Assembly (NCBI GenBank): GCA_943330925.2
Contig: CALQJP020000028.1
Coordinates: 1-14,992, forward strand
From: Chryseobacterium gleum
GTDB lineage: Bacteria > Bacteroidota > Bacteroidia > Flavobacteriales_D > Sanyastnellaceae
Direction: 5' to 3'
Length of the DNA: 14,992 bases
Position numbers and translations under genes: made by a program
The notes under the pieces: generated by a model
Told to the model about the DNA's origin: nothing
The model's database searches: none
The model's input: the letters and a program-made list of their open reading frames with translations, nothing else
In this document: positions 7,172-12,496 of the stretch, in pieces
How the letters are laid out: the number at the start of each line of letters is the position of its first letter
Numbering within the stretch: the stretch's first letter is position 1

Positions 7172-8731
7172 ATGAAACACTTCGTCATTTCATTGTCGAT
7201 TATTGCCGCAGCGGCATTTACAGGATGTTCGCCCGCCAGCGAACAACAAATCGTGAACGACACACAGGGACTATCCGGAAAGCTTGTGCAACGGGAGCAA
7301 CTTGTGCAGACACCGGAAGGCAATCCGTATTCGAAACAGAAGGTGGATGGTTACGTCAAGGAGTTGTATGCCGCCAATGGTGACTTTCGCTGGGAGAACG
7401 CCGATTTCAAAATGCTTTGGAGTGCTGTGCAATATGGCGATCAAACGGTGGCTATAGGTTATCAGCCTGCAGAGTATGTTGGTCTTGAGAATTCAATTTA
7501 TCGCGTGCGTATTCAGCAAGGTGCTTGGAAAGAAGTACACGATGCCTTGATTGATTTTATCCAAAGCGAACTTTCTCAACGAGGTCTTGAGTCGGAGTGG
7601 CGTGCTATTTTAGTGGAGGATGATCCGATTTTGCCAATTATCACCGTGAAGCTATCCGATCGTCATGTGCTTACTGCTCTTCGAAATTTGAAAAACGTTC
7701 GCTACCTGGAGCCACTGGATTATGCGCATGAGGACATGGCTGCTGAAGAGCGTTCGACATCGGGTTGTTCGGTGAGCACCTTCGCTCTGAATTCAGCTGA
7801 CTACACCACTACTACTCCCAATGCAATTTTGCCTTGGAATTTCGGATTGATGAACATTCCTTCCGCATGGAATTCAACCCAGGGTCAAGGTATTACCATC
7901 GGAGTTATCGATGCCGGTTTAAGCTCTTCTCAGACGCTTTTGGGATCTGAATTCAATAACGGAGCTAGCAATGTTGGACGAACCGTTACTACCGATTTTA
8001 CATTCGGAAGCAGCGTCTATTCAAGCTGCTCGCATGGCACGGCCATGAGCGGTTTGGCGGTGGGTGCACGCAACAATGTGGGCGCTACTACCGGAGTAGC
8101 ATACAAGTCGAATTTACACTTCATACGCGGTTGTGAAGACGTTGTACTCGATCGCTCAGTGGAACGTACAGGACTGAAAAACGCCTTGGTTAAAATGGGG
8201 AATAGAGCTGATGTGAAGGTGATTAGTATGTCGATAGGCACACCGTTCTACAGCAGCGTGATTGAAGATGGTGTTAACTATGCGTGGGGAGCAGGGAAAA
8301 TGATGATGGCTGCTGCAGGTACATCGTACAGTTGGACTAGCTGGTGGGGAGTGGTTTATCCGGCCGCTCTTTCCCGTTGCGTTGCTATCACTGGCGTGAA
8401 GGAAAACTTCGGCACATGTGCATCTTGCCACGACGGTTCAGAGGTCGATTTTACAGTCACAATGGAGCGTTCCAGCAACAGCTCACGCAACACGCTCTCG
8501 CTCAATACGTCCGGTTATGCGGCGAAGTACATTGGCGGTAGCTCTTCTGCCACAGCCATGGCTTCGGGAATTGCAGCGATGGTGTGGTCGGTAAATCCGA
8601 ATTTCACCCGCGAGCAAGTGTATACTCATTTGCTTACGACCTCGCAATACTATCCGAACCCGAATGGAAGTCGCGGTTACGGAAACTTGAATGCCGGCGC
8701 AGCGGTTAGCGCGGCGCAGGCAGGAGTCTGA
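7172..8731 (+). CDS. Subtilisin-like (S8) serine protease, predicted lipoprotein
   Basis: A protein of 519 residues from the ATG at 7172; the longer in-frame reading from 7109 would bury the signal peptide. Residues 1-18 are a hydrophobic signal sequence ending in FTG-Cys19, a lipobox-like site, so membrane anchoring by lipid is likely. Residues about 20-215 are a prosegment whose end (KLSDRHVLTALRNLKNVRYL) resembles an I9-type inhibitory propeptide. The S8 domain holds the triad Asp247 (IGVIDAGL), His288 (SHGTAMSG) and Ser458 (GGSSSATAMASG). Two oddities: the position of the oxyanion-hole Asn (normally AAGN) is Thr384 (AAAGTSYSW), and a CASCH sequence sits at 416-420. Unlike many Bacteroidota S8 proteases it has no T9SS sorting domain and ends just after the catalytic domain. 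It converges on paaE with 5 bp between stop codons. Role unknown; perhaps protein turnover or maturation at the cell envelope. Confidence 0.87.
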   Translation: MKHFVISLSIIAAAAFTGCSPASEQQIVNDTQGLSGKLVQREQLVQTPEGNPYSKQKVDGYVKELYAANGDFRWENADFKMLWSAVQYGDQTVAIGYQPAEYVGLENSIYRVRIQQGAWKEVHDALIDFIQSELSQRGLESEWRAILVEDDPILPIITVKLSDRHVLTALRNLKNVRYLEPLDYAHEDMAAEERSTSGCSVSTFALNSADYTTTTPNAILPWNFGLMNIPSAWNSTQGQGITIGVIDAGLSSSQTLLGSEFNNGASNVGRTVTTDFTFGSSVYSSCSHGTAMSGLAVGARNNVGATTGVAYKSNLHFIRGCEDVVLDRSVERTGLKNALVKMGNRADVKVISMSIGTPFYSSVIEDGVNYAWGAGKMMMAAAGTSYSWTSWWGVVYPAALSRCVAITGVKENFGTCASCHDGSEVDFTVTMERSSNSSRNTLSLNTSGYAAKYIGGSSSATAMASGIAAMVWSVNPNFTREQVYTHLLTTSQYYPNPNGSRGYGNLNAGAAVSAAQAGV

Positions 8732-8736
8732 TTGGA

Positions 8737-9822
8737 TTAATGACGATCGAAATCGACGGTTATTTGCTCGCTGGTAGGCACTGCCTGGCAGGTGAGTACA
8801 TAGCCCGATTCAACTTCACCTGGCTCAAGGGCGTAGTTTACCTTCATGGTTGCTGATCCTTCAGAGACGTGCGCGCGACAGGTGCAACACATTCCACCTT
8901 TGCAACTGAATGGAATGTCCATACCACTTGCTTGTGCAGCATCGAGAATGGCAGTGCCATCCATGGGCATGAAAAAGTTATTTTCCTGACCATCGAACAT
9001 AAGGGTCACAGCACAGCGTTTACCTGAATCAGCAACTGGCTCAGCCGGTTTTTCGACATTGCCTCCTGCCGTAGGGTTGGGTGTTCCAAACAACTCGAAG
9101 TGGATGTGCTCCTCGGCGATGCCTTGTTCGAGTGAAAATTCTTTTACCGTGCGAATTAAAGGCTCAGGTCCGCATGCAAAAACCTCATCGATGGCATTCA
9201 TTTGAATGAACCCTTTTGCAAAGCCTTCCAATTTTGATTTGTCGATACGGCCGGAGAAAAGCTCTACGTCGTTGGGTTCTGCACTGAGCACGTGGAATAC
9301 TCGGAAACGCCCCAAATACCTGTCTTTCAGGTCTTCGAGTTGCTCACGGAATATAATAGATTGAAAATAACGATTTCCAAAGAGGAGAATCACTTCACTT
9401 TCTTGTTCAGTTGCCAGCACACTCTTGGCAATCGAAAAGATAGGTGTTATGCCGCTGCCTGCGGCTACCAATAGATAGGTCTTGCGTTGCTCGGCCTCTA
9501 AGGCGGTGCCGAAATTTCCCATTGGAGTCATCACCTGCATTGTGTGGCCGTTCTTCAACTCACGATTGGCCCACGTAGAAAATTTACCATGCGGCACTTC
9601 CTTCACGGCTACTCGTAGCTCCGGTTCATTCACCCCACTGCAGATAGAATAGGATCGTCTTATGTCTTCGCCATCGACCGTTTCACGAAGGGTCAGGTAT
9701 TGGCCTTGTGTGAAGCGATAATTTTCCTTCAGGTCAACTGGAACCTCAAAGGCTATAGAAACACAGTCTTTGGTTTCGCGACGAATATCGATAACGGTGA
9801 GCGGGTGAAATTTAGGTCTCAT
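8737..9822 (-). CDS. paaE: Phenylacetyl-CoA epoxygenase reductase subunit PaaE
   Basis: A reductase of 361 residues that passes electrons from NAD(P)H to the PaaAC oxygenase for epoxidation of phenylacetyl-CoA. Domains in order: an FAD-binding beta-barrel with RSYS (56-59), an NAD(P)-binding domain with GSGITP (122-127) and FACGPEP near residue 215, then a C-terminal plant-type 2Fe-2S ferredoxin domain with ligands Cys307, Cys312, Cys315 and Cys345 (C-x4-C-x2-C-x29-C). All cofactor motifs are intact, and length and order match E. coli PaaE (about 356 residues). The ATG at 9822 is preceded by a short A-rich leader. It is divergent from paaABCD rather than being the fifth gene of one operon as in E. 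coli. Other FNR-ferredoxin hydroxylase reductases share this layout, but the adjacent paaABCD makes PaaE the best call. Confidence 0.93.
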   Translation of the reverse strand: MRPKFHPLTVIDIRRETKDCVSIAFEVPVDLKENYRFTQGQYLTLRETVDGEDIRRSYSICSGVNEPELRVAVKEVPHGKFSTWANRELKNGHTMQVMTPMGNFGTALEAEQRKTYLLVAAGSGITPIFSIAKSVLATEQESEVILLFGNRYFQSIIFREQLEDLKDRYLGRFRVFHVLSAEPNDVELFSGRIDKSKLEGFAKGFIQMNAIDEVFACGPEPLIRTVKEFSLEQGIAEEHIHFELFGTPNPTAGGNVEKPAEPVADSGKRCAVTLMFDGQENNFFMPMDGTAILDAAQASGMDIPFSCKGGMCCTCRAHVSEGSATMKVNYALEPGEVESGYVLTCQAVPTSEQITVDFDRH

Positions 9823-9823
9823 G

Positions 9824-9846
9824 ATTTTTGTGGTGCGTGCAAAAAT
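9824..9846. repeat. Inverted repeat in the paaE-paaA control region
   Basis: ATTTTTG (9824-9830) and CAAAAAT (9840-9846) form 7-bp arms around a 9-base spacer. The right arm overlaps the candidate paaE -7 box. It could be an operator for an unseen regulator, but AT-rich arms of this length can occur by chance. Confidence 0.35.
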
Positions 9847-9847
9847 A
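9840..9847 (-). promoter_or_regulatory. paaE: Candidate -7 promoter box for paaE
   Basis: On the minus strand this reads TATTTTTG, an exact match to TAnnTTTG, ending 17 bases before the paaE ATG. The leader would be very short (about 10 bases). No clear -33 element precedes it. Confidence 0.4.
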
Positions 9848-9852
9848 GATGT

Positions 9853-9881
9853 GTTGTTGATTTGAATTTACCTTAATCTTG
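9853..9881 (+). promoter_or_regulatory. Candidate promoter of the paaABCD operon
   Basis: TTG at 9853-9855 and TAATCTTG at 9874-9881 are 18 bases apart, within the 17-23 base spacing of the Bacteroidota -33/-7 promoter (TTTG and TAnnTTTG). The -7 box has one mismatch and ends 23 bases before the ATG at 9905. The match is good but not perfect. Confidence 0.4.
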
Positions 9882-9904
9882 TGCATTCTAAGAAAAATCA
9901 GTTT

Positions 9905-10855
9905 ATGGAAAATCAAGCATTGCTCGAGCGTTTTCAGGACTATGTCGAAGCTGAAAATAAGATTGAGGCGAAGGACTGGATGCCGGATGGGTACCGAAAA
10001 ACCTTGATTCGACAAATTGCACAGCACGCACACAGCGAGGTTGTGGGAATGTTGCCGGAAGGCAATTGGATTACACGCGCGCCTTCGTTGCGTCGAAAAG
10101 CTATTTTGATTTCGAAGGTGCAAGATGAGGCAGGCCATGGTCTGTATCTCTACAGCGCTTGTGAAACCTTGGGTGTCGACCGTGATACCTTGATATCGGA
10201 GTTGCTCAGCGGAAAAGCGAAGTATTCTTCTATTTTCAATTATCCAACTATTTCATGGGCCGATATCGGAGCCATTGGATGGCTTGTCGACGGGGCTGCG
10301 ATCGTGAATCAGGTTTCGTTGCAGCGCACCAGTTACGGTCCGTATAGCCGAGCGATGGTTCGCATTTGCAAGGAGGAGAGTTTTCACCAACGTCAGGGCT
10401 ATGAAATAATGATTGCGTTGGCCCGCAATGGAAATGATGCTCAGAAAAAGATGGCACAGGAAGCATTCAATCGCTGGTGGTGGCCTTCACTCATGATGTT
10501 CGGCCCCAGCGACGCAACCTCCGCCCATAGCGGCCAAAACATGGCCTGGAAAATTAAGCGCCATAGCAATGACGAATTGCGCCAAAAATTTGTGGATATG
10601 ACCGTTCCTCAAGCTGAATATCTCGGATTGACGATTCCTGATAAAGACTTGAAGTGGAATGAATCAACCGGTCATTATGATTTTGGAGCGATTGATTGGA
10701 CGGAGTTCAATGAGGTAGTTAAGGGGAATGGCCCCTGCAATAAACAGCGTTTGCAGACCCGAAACAAGGCGCATGCTGAAGGTGCTTGGGTGCGTGAGGC
10801 AGCGATGGCTTATGCTCGCAAGCAAAAGGAACGTCAAGCGGTAAGTGCCGCGTAA
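9905..10855 (+). CDS. paaA: Phenylacetyl-CoA epoxygenase catalytic subunit PaaA
   Basis: A protein of 316 residues from the ATG at 9905 (E. coli PaaA is about 309); the in-frame GTG at 9881 overlaps the candidate promoter and is unlikely. PaaA is the di-iron catalytic subunit of ring-1,2-phenylacetyl-CoA epoxygenase, which uses O2 to make the ring epoxide of phenylacetyl-CoA in the cytoplasm. Visible ligand motifs are the two ExxH pairs of a ferritin-like bacterial multicomponent monooxygenase fold: Glu75/His78 in DEAGH and Glu158/His161 in KEESFH, plus an earlier Glu in AHSEVVGML. Characteristic PaaA stretches are KDWMPDGYRKTLIRQIAQHA and RTSYGPYSRAMVRICKEES, and a final basic tail. First gene of the operon; paaB follows after 18 bp. 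Nothing suggests truncation or loss of function. Confidence 0.97.
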   Translation: MENQALLERFQDYVEAENKIEAKDWMPDGYRKTLIRQIAQHAHSEVVGMLPEGNWITRAPSLRRKAILISKVQDEAGHGLYLYSACETLGVDRDTLISELLSGKAKYSSIFNYPTISWADIGAIGWLVDGAAIVNQVSLQRTSYGPYSRAMVRICKEESFHQRQGYEIMIALARNGNDAQKKMAQEAFNRWWWPSLMMFGPSDATSAHSGQNMAWKIKRHSNDELRQKFVDMTVPQAEYLGLTIPDKDLKWNESTGHYDFGAIDWTEFNEVVKGNGPCNKQRLQTRNKAHAEGAWVREAAMAYARKQKERQAVSAA

Positions 10856-10873
10856 CACAGATACTTAAAAGTG

Positions 10874-11158
10874 ATGAGTAATAATTGGCCCTTGTGGGAG
10901 GTTTTCATTCGAAGTAAGAACGGGTTGGCCCACAAGCACGCAGGTAGTTTGCATGCGGCTGATGCGAAAATGGCTATCGAAAATGCGCGTGATGTTTACA
11001 CACGAAGAATGGAGGGTGTAAGTATTTGGGTAGTGATGAGCACAGACATTGTGGCTTCATCGCCTGCTGACAAGGACTTTTTATACGAGCCCGCCAACGA
11101 CAAGGTGTATCGACACCCGACGTTCTACGAAATACCCCCGGAAGTGGGGCATATGTGA
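10874..11158 (+). CDS. paaB: Phenylacetyl-CoA epoxygenase subunit PaaB
   Basis: A small protein of 94 residues from the ATG at 10874 (a GTG three bases upstream is in frame but less likely). It carries the PaaB signature WPLWEVFIRSKNGLAHKHAG followed by SLHAADAKMAIENARDVYTR, and ends with a PTFYEIP motif; length matches the family (about 95). PaaB is a non-catalytic subunit that binds the PaaAC core and bridges subassemblies in larger complexes. It lies 18 bp after paaA and 26 bp before paaC on the same strand, so it is very likely co-transcribed. Confidence 0.96.
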   Translation: MSNNWPLWEVFIRSKNGLAHKHAGSLHAADAKMAIENARDVYTRRMEGVSIWVVMSTDIVASSPADKDFLYEPANDKVYRHPTFYEIPPEVGHM

Positions 11159-11184
11159 GGTGAAATAGTTTACCAACGAGCGCA

Positions 11185-11940
11185 ATGAACAAGCAAGATT
11201 ATTATACTTATCTTTTGAGGCTGGCTGATGACTCTCTTATATTGGGTCAACGGCTAAGCGAGTGGTGCGGGCATGGACCTATACTGGAAGAAGATATTGC
11301 TTTATCTAATATAGCATTGGATTACATTGGTCAGGCGACCAGTGTTTTCAAGCAGTTGAGCGCAACAGCAGATGATGGACGCGATGAAGATGCGATAGCA
11401 CTTACGCGAATGGAATCTGAATATAGTAATCTGTTGTTGCTGGAGTTGCCAACCTCGGACTATGCGTCGATCATCGCTCGTCAGTATTATTATGCTTCTT
11501 TCTATTTGTTGTTTCTCGAAAGGTTAAAGACGAGTTCCGATTCTTTTTTGCCCGGTTTCGCTGAGAAGTCGATTAAGGAAGTTAAATATCATTTGCAACA
11601 TGCCACCGATTGGATGCTTCGCCTGGGCGATGGTACTCCTGAAAGCCATAGCAGAATGCAACATGCGGTGGACGCATTGTGGCCATACCTCGGTGAGTTG
11701 TTCCATGACGACGAGTTGGATAATCAGGCCGCGAAGGAGGGCTGGGGAGTTTCGAGGGATTCTCTAAAGACCATTTGGATGGACAGGCTGCAGGCTGTTT
11801 TCTTGGAGGCCGGTTTGACTGTTCCCATGGAGGCATGGCATCACAAGGGCGGTCGTCAAGGGCGCCATACAGAGCACATGGGATTCTTATTGGCCGAGAT
11901 GCAATTCTTGCAGCGCGCATACCCCGGAGCTAAGTGGTAA
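11185..11940 (+). CDS. paaC: Phenylacetyl-CoA epoxygenase structural subunit PaaC
   Basis: A protein of 251 residues (E. coli PaaC is about 248) with a ferritin-like helical fold, which pairs with PaaA in the oxygenase core as the structural partner. Recognisable family stretches are LRLADDSLILGQRLSEWCGHGP and ALSNIALDYIGQA at the N-terminus, the central KEVKYHLQHATDWMLRLGDG, and the C-terminal GGRQGRHTEHMGFLLAEMQ. In the known family PaaC is descended from the catalytic subunit but does not carry the active di-iron site. The ATG at 11185 fits the family start. It lies 26 bp after paaB and 10 bp before paaD. No anomaly is seen. Confidence 0.96.
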   Translation: MNKQDYYTYLLRLADDSLILGQRLSEWCGHGPILEEDIALSNIALDYIGQATSVFKQLSATADDGRDEDAIALTRMESEYSNLLLLELPTSDYASIIARQYYYASFYLLFLERLKTSSDSFLPGFAEKSIKEVKYHLQHATDWMLRLGDGTPESHSRMQHAVDALWPYLGELFHDDELDNQAAKEGWGVSRDSLKTIWMDRLQAVFLEAGLTVPMEAWHHKGGRQGRHTEHMGFLLAEMQFLQRAYPGAKW

Positions 11941-11950
11941 TATCGATAGG

Positions 11951-12436
11951 ATGGTTACTACTCAAGATATTTGGAGTTGGTTGTCGGAAGTAAGCGACCC
12001 TGAAATTCCTGTTTTAAATGTAGTGGAGTTGGGCATCGTGCGCGAGGTAACTATCGCAGATGGAAAGGTGCATGTTGTTATTACACCAACCTACAGTGGA
12101 TGCCCGGCAATGCGCACCATTGAGGATGACATTGAGGAGGTACTGCAGGAGTATGGAATCACCAATTATGAGATAGCCACCGTTTTGTCGCCTGCCTGGA
12201 CAACCGATTGGATGACCGATGAAGCGCGGGAAAAACTCACCAGCGAGGGAATTGCCCCGCCGCAAAAGGGAAGTGCCGACAAGGGATTGCTCATGGGGAG
12301 GCTTCGTGATGTGAAATGTCCGCGATGCGGTTCTACAGATACCAGCATGCTCTCGCAATTTGGTTCTACGGCTTGTAAGGCGCTCTATCGTTGTGAAACG
12401 TGCCTCGAGCCATTCGATTATTTCAAGTGTATCTAA
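11951..12436 (+). CDS. paaD: Phenylacetate pathway protein PaaD (MIP18/DUF59 plus zinc ribbon)
   Basis: A protein of 161 residues. The N-terminal 90 or so residues are a MIP18/DUF59 (SufT-like) domain with VSDPEIPVLNVVELGIV and the conserved TYSGCPAMRTIE loop; proteins of this family help deliver or mature iron-sulfur clusters. The C-terminal part is a rubredoxin-like zinc ribbon with Cys123, Cys126, Cys148 and Cys151 (CPRC and CETC). PaaD is required in vivo for epoxygenase activity in E. coli and is thought to mature the 2Fe-2S cluster of PaaE; that role is family knowledge, not shown here. It is the last gene of the operon, 10 bp after paaC. No plus-strand intrinsic terminator with a T-run follows it. 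Confidence 0.95.
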   Translation: MVTTQDIWSWLSEVSDPEIPVLNVVELGIVREVTIADGKVHVVITPTYSGCPAMRTIEDDIEEVLQEYGITNYEIATVLSPAWTTDWMTDEAREKLTSEGIAPPQKGSADKGLLMGRLRDVKCPRCGSTDTSMLSQFGSTACKALYRCETCLEPFDYFKCI

Positions 12437-12462
12437 AAGCAAAAAGGCCCCGAAGGGCCTGA
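12437..12462 (-). terminator. Intrinsic terminator of the SBBP-repeat gene (UUCG tetraloop)
   Basis: Read on the minus strand, AGGCCC-TTCG-GGGCCT is a perfect 6-bp stem with a stable UUCG tetraloop, followed by a run of T (complement of 12441-12445) and more T-rich sequence. It lies about 35 bases beyond the TAG stop at 12497-12499. On the plus strand the same hairpin has only an upstream A-run, so it would terminate the paa operon poorly as an intrinsic signal, though it may cap its 3' end. Confidence 0.85.
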
Positions 12463-12496
12463 TGCTAAAGTTAGGTTTATCGTTTTTGTTTAGGTT

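Noticed and set aside
12441..12460. The hairpin after paaD as an intrinsic terminator of the paa operon
   Set aside because: On the plus strand the A-run precedes the stem and no T-run follows, so it fits the minus-strand gene. It may still protect the paa mRNA 3' end.
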